From the NCBI GenBank assembly GCA_025452255.1, contig CP104974.1, positions 3,140,156 through 3,204,155 of the forward strand: DNA of 64,000 nucleotides. Direction: 5' to 3'. Of the stretch, positions 50,662 through 59,919 are shown one piece after another. Below the pieces are notes generated by a model. It did no database searches. It was not told the origin of the DNA and saw only the letters and a program-made list of their open reading frames with translations. The translations under genes and the position numbers were made by a program. The DNA comes from Devosia sp. A8/3-2 (GTDB taxonomy: Bacteria > Pseudomonadota > Alphaproteobacteria > Rhizobiales > Devosiaceae). Each line of letters opens with the position of its first letter. Position 1 is the first letter of the stretch.

Positions 50662-52118
50662 TCAGCGCAGATAGGCCTCCCAACCATCCCAACTCGCCTT
50701 GATAGTTGCTTCGTCTGGAAGAACATGGCGGTTGTGAAAGTAGCTATGAAGCATGGTGATAGAAAACGAACCAACGGACTCCTTTGAGATCGCGTGGCGG
50801 GCTTGAACAAATACGGGCGCCTTCTTTGTCGGATCGATATGCAACATTACCGCAGCGATCTTGTCCGACAACTTTACCTTGTAGTCCTCCCAATCCGTAA
50901 TGCTCTTTTCTCGGAGGCTCCGCGGCAATTGAACGGCTTTTTCTTGCAGATAGTTCTCGCTGCTCAATTCGATGAATACTCGGACAAGGAACGCAGCCGC
51001 GTTCTCATTTCCCTTCACCTTCAGCTTCCTGCACTCGTTGTAGAGCGGCAAAAGCCTGATGCCTTGGACAGGCAGGAGTCTCGGTCCATCCGGCGGCGCC
51101 AAGGTTTTTCTGTTGGCGTCTGCTGAGCTCCTACGGCTCGGTGTTGCAGGGGCTTCGGCGGTTGCCGAGGGAGATGAGTCAGGAGGGGGCTGATCGCTTC
51201 CAGCCTCCCTCTGCGTAAAACCGTCAGTCGAGTAGCCATCGGCAGACGTGCTTGGGGCTGAATTTGGTGCCTGAGAAGGTTGAGGGGCTTCGCCAGCCTT
51301 AGCCCTAACATTGTAGTCCGCAAACTGGTCGATGAACTTCTTTCTGTCGTCCTTGTCCTCAATGTCAGCAAATTCAAAGTCAGGTGCCGCCATCGTGGAT
51401 AGGACACGCTTTAGAAGTTCGCCTCCAGCTTTCAGGTCACCGTTTTCAAACGAAATGGCGCTACTCTTGGGATCGATTACCACGCCCAGCGTTTCCTTGA
51501 ATGGCGCAGCGTTTAGGACACGATCAACCGTGGTCCATCGACCATCCAAAGCCTCCAATATTTCGGCCCACGCATCGCTCTTGTCGTCGCCGAAGAATTC
51601 GACAACCGCCAAGGATCTGGGAGCGTCCAAGCCGATGTCGCGATTGGCGCGGCCCTTGGCAAAAGGCTTCCAAGGCGCAAGACCCACTCCCGACCCCGCG
51701 GTCATGTGCCGCCGCCGCTTCCACGGCAGTACGTCGTCCCGCGTTTCGAACAGGCGGGCCTCCAACTCGCGAATGGGGTTCTCAGCATAGATTTTCGCAA
51801 GGCGCTTGAATTGCCGCGAGACACTCGTGCCATCGGCCGGGGCCGGCGTTTCCAGCAGTTTCAGCGCCGTCACCCGGCGATTGCCTTCCTCGACCACGTA
51901 CCGGCCTCGAGTACCAGACGGAACTACCCAAATCGGTTCCCGGGACTCACGCCGTCCATTTTTAGAATATCCGTGGCCAATCGGACCAGTTTCGTGCCTT
52001 GGTCATCGATCATGGCCCAAATGGCATCGCGCTGCGTAGCTTGCGGCCCAAGCCTATAGTTTTCCTGATCTAGTTGAAGCTGATGCAGCTTCAACGAGAC
52101 CCATTTCCCCCTCGACAT
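50662..52118 (-). CDS. ParB/Srx-fold domain protein of a mobile-element module (frame broken once)
   Basis: Starts MSRGKWVSLKLHQLQLDQEN, then YRLGPQATQRDAIWAMIDDQ. After a break near 51930 (a G run one base short, SPGEPIWVV expected) it has the ParB-type motif YVVEEGNRRVTALKLLETP. The middle is a helical region and a serine/proline-rich linker. The C-terminal domain shows ECRKLKVKGNENAAAFLVRV, FIELSSENYLQEKA and SITMLHSYFHNRHVLPDEAT. About 485 aa. Not a chromosome-partition ParB: there is no ParA and no ParB HTH. Probably a nuclease-like or regulatory conflict protein (inference). Confidence 0.65.
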
Positions 52119-52413
52119 TGAACCCCACTATCGTTTGTCCCTGAGCGCAAGCTAGACGGATGCCGGTACATCCGCAATCCGCCAAGGCGGCCACTCCCCA
52201 GTCAATGATGAGATTTACAGCTCCATCGGTGTGGATGATCGCCTCTTGCGATCTGAGCCGGGTCTGCAGGAGTCGGGCGCTGGCCTTCTTCGCCAGCGCC
52301 ACCTCTGCCGCCCCCATTGCGTGAGCATCCGCCAGCGCCCTCACAGAGGCCGCCTGAGGGCGGCCCTCCTCTAGGTCGATGATGCAGTTTGTATCGAGGG
52401 TGAAGGTCAGCAA
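52054..52413 (-). CDS. PIN-like domain protein (3' end uncertain)
   Basis: Starts MLTFTLDTNCIIDLEEGRPQ with the first PIN aspartate, then AASVRALADAHAMGAAEVAL and a second acidic part VNLIIDWGVAALADCGCTGI. As read it overlaps the ParB-like start by 65 bp. A one-base shift near 52150 would end it at a TAG just before the next ATG, which fits better. PIN proteins are RNases, often toxins; no antitoxin is recognised. Confidence 0.5.
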   Translation of the reverse strand: MLTFTLDTNCIIDLEEGRPQAASVRALADAHAMGAAEVALAKKASARLLQTRLRSQEAIIHTDGAVNLIIDWGVAALADCGCTGIRLACAQGQTIVGFNVEGEMGLVEAASASTRSGKL

Positions 52414-52582
52414 TCGCAGTCAGCCTCCGGATTATAAAGCACCCACCATTCATCGAACCCCGCCCTCATCGATGGCAACGCCGTGGACGGCGATATTCAC
52501 AGGCAGGAAGGCTGCGTTTTCTGGACATTCAGCAGTATTGCCGGCCAAACCACCTATTTCGGCCAACAACTCCGGTATCCGC

Positions 52583-52870
52583 TTACGCGACAGAAATGGA
52601 CGCGGGCGGCACGATAGTCACCGTTGCATATTGTTTGTTGTAGCGGACTACGAGTTGCCGATCTTCTGCCCAGAGCCGCGCCTGCGAAGAAAGTGGCAAC
52701 TCTCGGTCCAAGAGAAATCGGATATGTTCCGCCTCACTGCAAAACTGGCCGAGGCGAGCGGCAGTTTGAACCACCCCAATGCTCGGCGGCTCGGCCGTTT
52801 GCGCCAAGATCGGACTCCAAGGGCAAATAGTGGCAATCACCAGACAGGCTAGTTTCGTCAGGTGAACCAT
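52583..52870 (-). CDS. Small secreted hypothetical protein
   Basis: Intact 95-aa ORF starting MVHLTKLACLVIATICPWSP with a signal peptide ending ILAQ-TA, then QTAARLGQFCSEAEHIRFLL and YNKQYATVTIVPPASISVA. Not recognised. Right-end cargo of the element. Confidence 0.45.
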   Translation of the reverse strand: MVHLTKLACLVIATICPWSPILAQTAEPPSIGVVQTAARLGQFCSEAEHIRFLLDRELPLSSQARLWAEDRQLVVRYNKQYATVTIVPPASISVA

Positions 52871-52911
52871 CTTCGCTACCTGCCACCGCTGAATTTCGTG
52901 CCTTGCCCTTG

Positions 52912-53247
52912 CTATCGAGGCCAAGGCTCGCAGGCAATGCCATCTAGATCCCGGTCATGATGGATCCAATAGCCCGGTTGACCGGCCCGAGCTGGTGCAA
53001 GTCCCCATACCCCGGCTGACATGCAGTTGGGCGCCGCGGCAAGATGCTGGAGCGCCTTGGCCGGCGGAAATGGGCTCGTGATCAGATAGACAGCCGGGGC
53101 CACCAAGAGGGCCGCCAGAAGTCCCGCGGCCGGCAGGAACGGGGGAAGGCCCGGAGAGATGGGCCAACGCTGCACGGGTTGCTGGCGCCGCCCGGAGCGG
53201 GCGCCAGCGCGGAACGGCACAATGTTGGTGGAAGACCTGCGCATGGA
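52912..53247 (-). CDS. Membrane-anchored Excalibur calcium-binding domain protein
   Basis: About 111 aa: a basic N-terminus (MRRSSTNIVPFRAGARSGRR), one membrane helix (LPAAGLLAALLVAPAVYLI) and a C-terminal Excalibur motif with the DxDxDGxxCE loop (HHDRDLDGIACEPWP). Excalibur domains bind calcium extracellularly and often accompany nucleases; the function here is unknown. Last gene before the tRNA. Confidence 0.65.
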   Translation of the reverse strand, partial: SMRRSSTNIVPFRAGARSGRRQQPVQRWPISPGLPPFLPAAGLLAALLVAPAVYLITSPFPPAKALQHLAAAPNCMSAGVWGLAPARAGQPGYWIHHDRDLDGIACEPWPR

Positions 53248-53541
53248 TCGATTGTGCCGGGCCTCAATAAAGGGCCGATTGCTTCGATCGGTAAAATGCG
53301 AGACGCACTCACCTGCGGTTTTTGCGCAGCCGATCAACCAACTGTTGCTTTAAACTTTGCTCTTTCCGTCGCCGCGCAGCCTCGAATGTCTTAGCAATCA
53401 GCTCCACAAAAGCGACGCAGAAGTTAACCGCATCGCGATGACCGATTGAGTCTCACTCAAATTGCCCATTAGGAATACAAGTAGGAACAGCCGAACTAGA
53501 GCCGCTTTTCTACATATATATCAATAGCTTAATGGGGAAAA

Positions 53542-53555
53542 TGGCGGAGAGGATG
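53542..53555. repeat. Right attachment site (14-bp direct repeat within tRNA-Ser)
   Basis: TGGCGGAGAGGATG, identical to 41492-41505; it comprises the CCA end and acceptor 3' strand of tRNA-Ser read on the plus strand. Integration therefore preserves a complete tRNA. Confidence 0.85.
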
Positions 53556-53632
53556 GGATTCGAACCCACGAGACCCTTTTGAGATCTGCGCCCTTAGCAG
53601 GGGCGTGCCTTCGGCCACTCGGCCACCTCTCC
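53542..53632 (-). tRNA. tRNA-Ser (anticodon GCU)
   Basis: 91 nt including an encoded CCA. The acceptor stem GGAGAGG pairs with CCTCTCC, followed by discriminator G and CCA. The anticodon loop is CTGCTAA (GCT), decoding AGC/AGU. A long variable arm and the T loop GGTTCGAATCC are typical of serine tRNAs. It is the integration target of the element to its left. Confidence 0.95.
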
Positions 53633-53734
53633 GACAAGGGGGTGGATAGCGGGCAGGTTCCTGGATGGCAAGTGGTTTCTGATCAAGGGTGTGGAAGATG
53701 GCCGATGGCGCCGCCCCTAGGACGGCGCCGGTGT

Positions 53735-54370
53735 TTACTTGCCGACGAGCAGGCCCTTGGCGACGGCGGGGCGGGCGGCCATGCGCTCCATCCGGGCTTT
53801 CACATTGGGGAATTCCTCGATGTCCATGCTCTGCCCCTTCCAGCCCCGGGCCCAGCCGATGGAAGCGATATCGGCGATGGAATAGTCGCCGGCAATATAG
53901 TCGCGGCCTTCGAGTTGCTTGTTCAGCACGCCATAGAGGCGCTTGGTTTCGTCGATATAGCGCTTCTGCGCATAGGGCAGCTTTTCGGGCGCGTAGAGAT
54001 TGAAGTGGTGGTTCTGGCCGAGCATGGGGCCAAAGCCGCCAACCTGCCAGAACAGCCATTCGTCGACCTTGACCTGCTGGCGCGGATCGGTGGGGTAGAG
54101 CTTGCCGAATTTGAGGGCGAGATATTTCAGAATCGCGCCGGATTCGAAGATCGAGATCGGCTCGCCCCCCGGCCCTTCTGGATCGATGATGGCGGGGATT
54201 TTGTTATTGGGCGAGATGGCGAGGAAATCGGGGGCGAACTGCTCGCCCTTGCCGATATCGATGCGGTGATAGGTGTAGGGGACGCCCAGCTCTTCGAGCA
54301 TGATGTGGACTTTCTGCCCGTTCGGAGTGGGCAGCGAATAGGCTTCGATCGGCTTGGTCTGGGTGGTCAT
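53735..54370 (-). CDS. Glutathione S-transferase, YfcG/YghU-like
   Basis: Intact 211-aa protein. The thioredoxin-like N-terminal domain shows IEAYSLPTPNGQKVHIMLEE, NKIPAIIDPEG and the SNAIL-like FESGAILKYLA. The helical C-terminal domain shows KVDEWLFWQVGGFGPMLGQN. This matches the Nu-class (YfcG/YghU) disulphide-bond reductases, which use Thr/Asn rather than Tyr near the thiol. First host gene right of the element. Confidence 0.9.
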   Translation of the reverse strand: MTTQTKPIEAYSLPTPNGQKVHIMLEELGVPYTYHRIDIGKGEQFAPDFLAISPNNKIPAIIDPEGPGGEPISIFESGAILKYLALKFGKLYPTDPRQQVKVDEWLFWQVGGFGPMLGQNHHFNLYAPEKLPYAQKRYIDETKRLYGVLNKQLEGRDYIAGDYSIADIASIGWARGWKGQSMDIEEFPNVKARMERMAARPAVAKGLLVGK

Positions 54371-54469
54371 GGCACGTCCCGTTCGGAGAGGATGAGCAGA
54401 TATATCGGCGGGCGACGATGGATGGCAAGGCCGGGGTGAGCGGCCCAGCCATCCACAGACGTCAACGCC

Positions 54470-54910
54470 CTATTCCCGCGACAGCCGCATCTGGGGCTGG
54501 CCATTGCTGGTATGGGCGGGTGAAACGCCATTGATGCCGACCGTGGCGGTGACACGCTGGCGGAAGGCAGAGAACAGCTCGGAGGTGACCACATCGACGG
54601 GCTCGTCGAATTTGATGGTCACCTGATAGTGCTGCATGTCGCTCAGCAGGTTCACGCCAATGACGAGGCCACGGAAATTCTGGCCAAGGTAAGTGCCCTT
54701 GACGCGATGGCCGACCTGAACCGGGCTGGCCACACGCTCGGGCAGCATGGCGCGGGCGGTGTTCCAATCGCGATAGCCGTGGGCCTTGGCGATGGATTCG
54801 AGCGCCGCGCCATGGGTGATGGGTTCACCGGTGCGGGCGCGTTCGTCGCGATAGGATTTGGCTTCGGATTTCAGCGTTTGAATGCTGGGAGTATCGAGCG
54901 AAAAAGACAT
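54470..54910 (-). CDS. Glyoxalase-superfamily-annotated conserved protein
   Basis: Intact 146-aa protein starting MSFSLDTPSIQTLKSEAKSY, with an N-terminal helical part (GAALESIAKAHGYRDWNTAR) and a beta-rich C-terminus (GHRVKGTYLGQNFRGLVIGV; VTIKFDEPVDVVTSELFSAF). This pattern is common in alphaproteobacteria and database-named glyoxalase superfamily protein, although a VOC fold is not obvious to me. Function unknown. Confidence 0.65.
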   Translation of the reverse strand: MSFSLDTPSIQTLKSEAKSYRDERARTGEPITHGAALESIAKAHGYRDWNTARAMLPERVASPVQVGHRVKGTYLGQNFRGLVIGVNLLSDMQHYQVTIKFDEPVDVVTSELFSAFRQRVTATVGINGVSPAHTSNGQPQMRLSRE

Positions 54911-55215
54911 GAAAAGGTCCTCTCATTTGCATGAGGCTGCTCAAATCACGGGGCTCGCATTGCCATGAAGCGCCTCGCAAAGATGAACCAGTTTCTCGGA
55001 TGTCTTGGCTTAACGAGCTGGACTTCACCATCGGAAATCGCTTTCCGGCGAGCGGCGGGTGCCAGTAACCTGTTCGCTAAATGAGCCGCCGGGCGCGGTT
55101 TGTCAACGGCATGGCTGGGGTGCGCCATCAAGCGGGGTGATGGGCGGATCAGACAAATGTGTTGGGCAATGGTCCCTCCAGAGGCTAGGGCTGTCTGGAG
55201 ATGGAGGACTGTTGC
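54911..55215. other. Intergenic region between the divergent 54.9 kb gene and tauE
   Basis: About 305 bp with no supported ORF, RNA gene or clear hairpin. It should contain both promoters. GGAGG at 55203-55207 is the tauE ribosome-binding site. Confidence 0.4.
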
Positions 55216-55979
55216 GTGTTTGAGATATTGTTACTGATCGCGGGGCTGGTGGGTGGCGCGTTGAATTCGCTGGCGGGGGCGGCTCGTTCATCGTGTTTCC
55301 GGCCCTGCTCGCGGTGGGGGTGCCGCCGGTGATCGCCAATGCGTCCAATACTTATGCGGCCATGCCCGGCTATGTGAGCGGGGCGGTTGGCTATTGGCAT
55401 GCGATAACCAAGCATAAGGACCGGCTGGTTCTTTATTCCATCATCTCGCTGGTCTTCGGCTGGGTGGGCGCTGAACTGCTGCTGGTCGTGTCGGACGAGC
55501 AGTTTTCGCTGGTCGTACCTCGGCTCATGCTGTTTGCCGTGTTGCTGTTTGCCTTTGGCAACCGGCTCAATGCGTTCGTTGCCGCCCATAGTGGCGGGCG
55601 GAGGGGGATGAAGCTGGCCGGCACGGTGCTGCTGGTGGTGTTCCTGGCGGGGGTTTGCGTCTATGGCGGGTTCTTCAATGCCGGGCTGGGGATATTGCTG
55701 CTGGCGTTTCTCGCCACGGCGGGGATGAGCGACATTCACGCCATGAACGGGCTCAAGCTGTGGATTTCCTCGCTGGTGGCCATTGTGGCGGTGGCGCGGT
55801 TTGCACTGAACGGGTCGATCGACTGGTATCATGGCTCGATTGCGCTGGTGGGGGTGACCGTGGGTGGCTATCTGGCGGCGAGGAATGCCCATCTTGTGCC
55901 GACCGGGGTGATCCGGGCAGCGGTGATTGTATATGGGGTGTTTATGACCGGGTATTTCTTTTGGGGGGCTTATGCCTGA
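55216..55979 (+). CDS. TauE/SafE-family membrane permease (frame broken once)
   Basis: Probable exporter or importer of sulphite-type anions, with about eight membrane helices. A GTG start at 55216 has GGAGG 8 nt upstream and gives VFEILLLIAGLVGGALNSLA, then the conserved GGGSFIVFPALLAVGVPPVI. The frame breaks near 55277, where a G run is one base short. The second repeat shows GGFFNAGLGILLLAFLATAG. About 255 aa. Substrate not determined. Confidence 0.82.
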
Positions 55980-56015
55980 ACCCTTCCGTTCTTCCTTGAG
56001 GGAGAGGGGAAGAAG

Positions 56016-58108
56016 TTAGTCCGCCGGTCTGATCCAGACGGCGGCGTCGTGGAAGGTGGCGCCGCCGAAGGGGGCGCGGGGGTGGCATTGGTTAGGGTGT
56101 TGATGCCCCTGCCCTCGCGATGGGATTTGTTCTGGTGCAGGCCTTCGGCGATGAGGACGCCGGCGGGCAGGCCCGTGCGGATGCGGGCGGTGAGGTGGAC
56201 GCTGCCGCGGCGATTGCCCGGGGTGACGAACTGGCCTTCTTCGATACCGAGGCGGGTGGCGTCGTCGGGGTGGATGAAGACCGAGGGGACGCCTTCGCGT
56301 TTCTGGCTGCCGGGGGTTTCGTTGAAGGACGAATTGAGGAAAGCGCGGGCCGGGCTGGTGGCGAGGCGGAACGGGTGTTCAGCGTCGGTCTGTTCGATGA
56401 CGTCCCAATGGTCGGCGAAGCGCGGCATATCGGCGGGGTCGCAGGTCCAGAGATAGCCCTTCTTGTCGGCCGTGCCCTGCCAATTGGGCGCAAAGCAGAA
56501 GCGCTTGTCGGGCCGAGGCAGAAGCCATCGGCGTAGCGCGCATGGCGTCGGGGCGCTCGCGATCGACGTAGCCGGTTTTCTCGATCTCGTTGAGATCGCC
56601 ATAGTTCGAGCGGCGGAAGGTTTCGGCGACGAGGTCGCGGTCGCCGGTTTTGAAGGTCGCGTCATCGAGGCCGAGGCGGAGCGCCGTGGCGTTGATGACT
56701 TCGTGATTGGAGCGGGTTTCGCCGGGGCGCTCGATAACGGCGGGGCCATAGAGCACGCGGGTGTGGCCGCCGCGGGTGTAATAATCGTTGTGTTCGAGGA
56801 ACATGGTGGCGGGCAGGACGATATCGGCCAGCTCGGCCGTCTCGGTCATGAACTGCTCATGGACGACGAGGAACAGGTCTTCACGGGCCGAGCCACGGCG
56901 GGCCAAAGTCTGGTCGGGGGCGACCGAGGCGGGGTTGGTGTTCTGCACGATCATGGCCATGACCGGGCCGCCGTTTTTGAGCGCCTTGGTATTGCCGGTG
57001 AGGATCGGGCCGATCTCGGACATGTCGAGCCAGCGCGGATCGCCCTTTTGCAGATGAGGGCCGGTGATGCGGGATTTGTCGAGCTGCCGAGTGCCCGAAT
57101 TGGAATGGAAAGCGCCGCCGCCGCGATGCTGCCGAGCGCCGGTCATGGCCGGGATGCAGAGAGCGGCATGCATGGCGGTGGCGCCATTGCGCTGGCGGGT
57201 AAAGCCATAGCCGAGGCGGAAATAGGAGCGCGGAATGGTGCCGACGAGGTGGGCGAATTGGGTGATCTGCTCGACCGTGAGGCCAGTGATATCAGCGGCC
57301 CATTCGGGGGTTTTGGTGGCCAGATGGGCTTCGAAATCGGGGCTGAAATCGGTGAATTTGACCATGTAGGCGCGGTCGGCCGGGTTATCGCGCAGCAGGA
57401 TGTGCATGACGGCGACGGCCGGGGCGCCATCGGTGCCGGGGCGCAGGACCGGGCCCAGATCGGCTCGGGCCATGGTGGCGGTTTCGTAGATGTCGATGAC
57501 GACAACCTTGGCGCCGCGCTCCTTTTGGCGCGCATGGCGTGGGTCATGACATTGACACAGGTGTGCACCGCATTGGTGCCCCAGATGACGACGCAATCGC
57601 TTTCGGCCATCTGCTCGGGATTGACGCCGCCCAGCATGCCGGTGCCGGCGATATAGCCAGGCCGAGCGGTGCCGGTGCAGATGGTGTCGTATTGGCGGGA
57701 ATAGCCTTTGGCGGCGCGGAGACAGTCGATGCCGTCGCGCTGCACATGGCCCATGGTACCGGCGTAATAATAGGGCCAGATGGCTTCGGCGCCGTGCTCG
57801 GCTTCGACTTCCGTGAAGCGGGCGGCGATGGTGTCGAGGGCTTCGTCCCAGCTGATCTGTTGCCACTGGCCGCTGCCTTTGGGGCCGATGCGGCGCAAGG
57901 GGTGGGTCAGCCGGTCTGGATGGTGGATGCGCTCGGCGTAGCGGGCGACTTTTTCGCAGATGACGCCGGCGGTGTAGGGATCGTCCTTGGCGCCGCGGAC
58001 GCGGCTGATGGTGCTGTTGTCGATGATGTCCACATCCAGCGCGCAGGCGGACGGGCAATCATGTGGGCAGACCGAACGGGCGGTGCGAAGGGCGACTGGT
58101 TTGTTCAT
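56016..58108 (-). CDS. Molybdopterin-dependent oxidoreductase (DMSO reductase family; frame broken three times)
   Basis: The N-terminal Fe4S4 motif is in SVCPHDCPSACALDVDI with the fourth cysteine in AGVICEKVARY. Molybdopterin-binding regions are ISWDEALDTIAARFTEVEAE, VVIWGTNAVHTCVN and IVQNTNPASVAPD. The C-terminal pterin-binding barrel shows FIHPDDATRLGIEEGQFVTP. Breaks are near 57528 (A run), 56520 and 56075. No signal peptide, so likely cytoplasmic. About 697 aa. Substrate unknown. Its promoter region holds repeat copy B. Confidence 0.85.
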
Positions 58109-58180
58109 GGCGGCAAAATAGCCCAGTGGCGAGGGCGCATCAAAGCGATTGTTTTGATGGGGTGGATCACGGGAGGTGAT

Positions 58181-58459
58181 GGGCGAGCGGAAGCGCCGCC
58201 CGGTTGCGGTTATCGAATGGACGGACGGACCCCGAGACGGCATTCGCCTCGTGAGAGTTTTAGTATGAGACGGACGCCGCCTCGGGGTGCCGGGACTTTA
58301 TCGGACGGCGCGATCGCAGGCCCCAGCGTTTGCCGTAGCTCCCGCCCGATTGCCTCGTCCGCTCGACCCGGAGCAGAGCGCGACCCCCACTCCCCCGGCT
58401 GGCTTCCGGACGCTCGTCGCTGCAGCGCCGCCCGTATCCCGGAAGATGGAGGCAGTATG
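58181..58459. repeat. 279-bp dispersed intergenic repeat, copy B
   Basis: Same length, orientation and landmarks as 15848-16126 (left end GGGCGAGCGG, right end AGTATG), with scattered substitutions. Like copy A it begins 70-90 bp upstream of a minus-strand start, here the molybdopterin gene. The CCCCGAG/CTCGGGG pairing is conserved. Confidence 0.75.
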
Positions 58460-58648
58460 GGGGCGGTTTTGGGGAGGGGGATAAGAGGGAGAGGTGAGCT
58501 CTTTGCTGTCTCCAACCACAATGTCATCCCCAATCCGGCGCAAGCGGTGAGTGGCCCTCGGGTCAGGCCCGAGGGAGAGCGGTGGGGAGGAGGGATTGGG
58601 GATGAATCCGAGAGTCCTCAGTCAATCACCTTCCGGAGCGGGAAATGC

Positions 58649-59355
58649 CTACAGCGTCGCGAAGGCCTTGGTGGCGGTTTCGGCATTGCGGCGGGCGCGG
58701 TTGGTGGCGTGTTTGGCCAATTGGGCGGCACCGGAGTGGAATTGGGAGAAGGTGACCTTGCGCGTCGTGGGTGGCGATGGTGATGCCGCGCCAATTGGGG
58801 CGCACGCTGCGCACGTCGGACCGAGCGAGGCTGGTTTGCTTGCCGAAGGCGGTGTGGTGCTCGAGCAGCGTGTTGTTCCAGCGGACGCGGGTGAACAAGC
58901 CGCCGATGCCGATGCCGAAGGCCCCTGCCCCCAGCAATATGGCGGTGGCGAAGGCGGCGAGCATTTGCGCCGGTTCGACGATGCGCGTGCTGCCCACGAA
59001 AATGACGGCGGACATGAGGACCACGGCCAGAGCGGCGGCGCCGTAGCAGGCGAAATATTCAACCATGGAGGGGCGCAGTTCGGTCCAGCCATCAACGCTG
59101 ATGGCTTCTTCTGCCCTGCACGAGACGCAGCGCGAGGAAGGCCGCATAGCCGAAGGCGACCACGCCGGCCGCGCGAGCAAGCGGCAGGCTGGCAGTGGCG
59201 GGAACATGTTTGAGAAGAAGAAGGACGACGATCACGGCAAGTGGCATAGCCACTTCCTGCCAACGCAAGGGCACTATTGCTCTCCAAAACTGGGGGCCGG
59301 CGACGCGATCGGCGGATACGAAACCGAATCTAGCAAGGATCGTGGATTTGGCCAT
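58649..59355 (-). CDS. Membrane protein of unknown function (frame broken twice)
   Basis: Starts MAKSTILARFGFVSADRVAG. Hydrophobic segments are LAVIVVLLLLKHVP, GVVAFGYAAFLALRLV, ALAVVLMSAVIFVG and FATAILLGAGAFGIGIGGLF. The rest, RVRWNNTLLEHHTAFGKQTS, resembles a PH-like (YdbT-type) domain. Breaks are at 59109-59113 (CGAA read as CAGAA) and near 58765. About 235 aa. Confidence 0.55.
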
Positions 59356-59491
59356 TAACAATTTCGGGAAGCGGCAATGCCGCGGCGGCGCATCGGCCTT
59401 TTTGTCACAGAGTGCGCGGAGGGCGGGGTTCGTAAAATGAATCAAGGCGCTGGCATTTTGATTCATGCCAGCGCCGCAACGGTTTGAAAGA

Positions 59492-59806
59492 TCAGGACAA
59501 AATCTTGAGGCCGACAATGCCGGCGACGATCAGGCCGATGCTGGCGAGGCGCGCGGCGGTTGCCGGGTCGCCGAACAGATACATGCCCGGGATGGCCGTG
59601 CCGACGGTGCCGATACCGGTCCAGACGGCATAACCGGTGCCCACGGGCAGATCACGCAGGGCGATGCCGAGCAGGATGACGCTGATGATCATGGCGCCGA
59701 CGGTGAGTATGGTGGGCAGAGGACGGGTGAAACCCTCGGTATATTTGAGGCCGATGGCCCAACCCATTTCGAAGACGCCAGCAATGGCAAGATAAACCCA
59801 AGCCAT
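59492..59806 (-). CDS. gdx: Guanidinium exporter Gdx (SugE-type SMR protein)
   Basis: Intact 104-aa four-helix SMR transporter. The essential glutamate is in [15 protein letters not shown]; the E-x-x-W-A signature and K-Y-T are those of Gdx/SugE guanidinium/H+ antiporters rather than EmrE. Helix 3 shows [25 protein letters not shown] precedes ATG 59806. A guanidine-II riboswitch lies directly upstream, so expression should be induced by guanidinium. Confidence 0.92.
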   Translation of the reverse strand: MAWVYLAIAGVFEMGWAIGLKYTEGFTRPLPTILTVGAMIISVILLGIALRDLPVGTGYAVWTGIGTVGTAIPGMYLFGDPATAARLASIGLIVAGIVGLKILS

Positions 59807-59827
59807 GGGATTTACTCCTAGCTATGG

Positions 59828-59874
59828 CGGGTCGTCCCGGCCGAAAAGTTGGGAAGTGTCGAGGTCGTCCTCGG
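59828..59874 (-). promoter_or_regulatory. Guanidine-II (mini-ykkC) riboswitch
   Basis: On the minus strand two short hairpins each present an ACGA tetraloop. They are CGAGG-ACGA-CCTCG (59860-59873, with flanking C) and CGGG-ACGA-CCCG (59828-59839), joined by a linker of 20 nt. Paired stems with ACGR loops define the guanidine-II class. The second hairpin lies close to the AGGAG and ATG of gdx, consistent with ligand-dependent control of translation. Confidence 0.9.
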
Positions 59875-59919
59875 TACGCAGGATATAGGACATTGGGGAG
59901 CAAAGGTGAAGGGCTGGAC

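Larger units (their letters stand above)
41492..53555. mobile_element. Integrated satellite-like element of about 12 kb at tRNA-Ser(GCU)
   Basis: Bounded by perfect 14-bp direct repeats, the right one forming the tRNA 3' end. Gene order: integrase, AlpA, small ORF, HTH protein with internal iterons, small ORFs, terminase-small-like protein, small ORFs, prohead protease/capsid fusion, then small secreted proteins and a minus-strand methylase/ParB-like/PIN-like module. No large terminase, portal, connector or tail genes are seen. It encodes capsid protein without the rest of a virion, the pattern of a phage satellite (compare capsid-forming PICIs) or a decayed prophage. The integrase is at the end away from the tRNA. 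Confidence 0.8.

Noticed and set aside
50662..52118. Chromosome- or plasmid-partition ParB
   Set aside because: No ParA neighbour, no ParB central HTH motif and no parS-like palindromes; only the N-terminal fold matches.
41492..53555. Complete prophage
   Set aside because: No large terminase, portal, tail, lysis or repressor cassette was found; 12 kb is too small.
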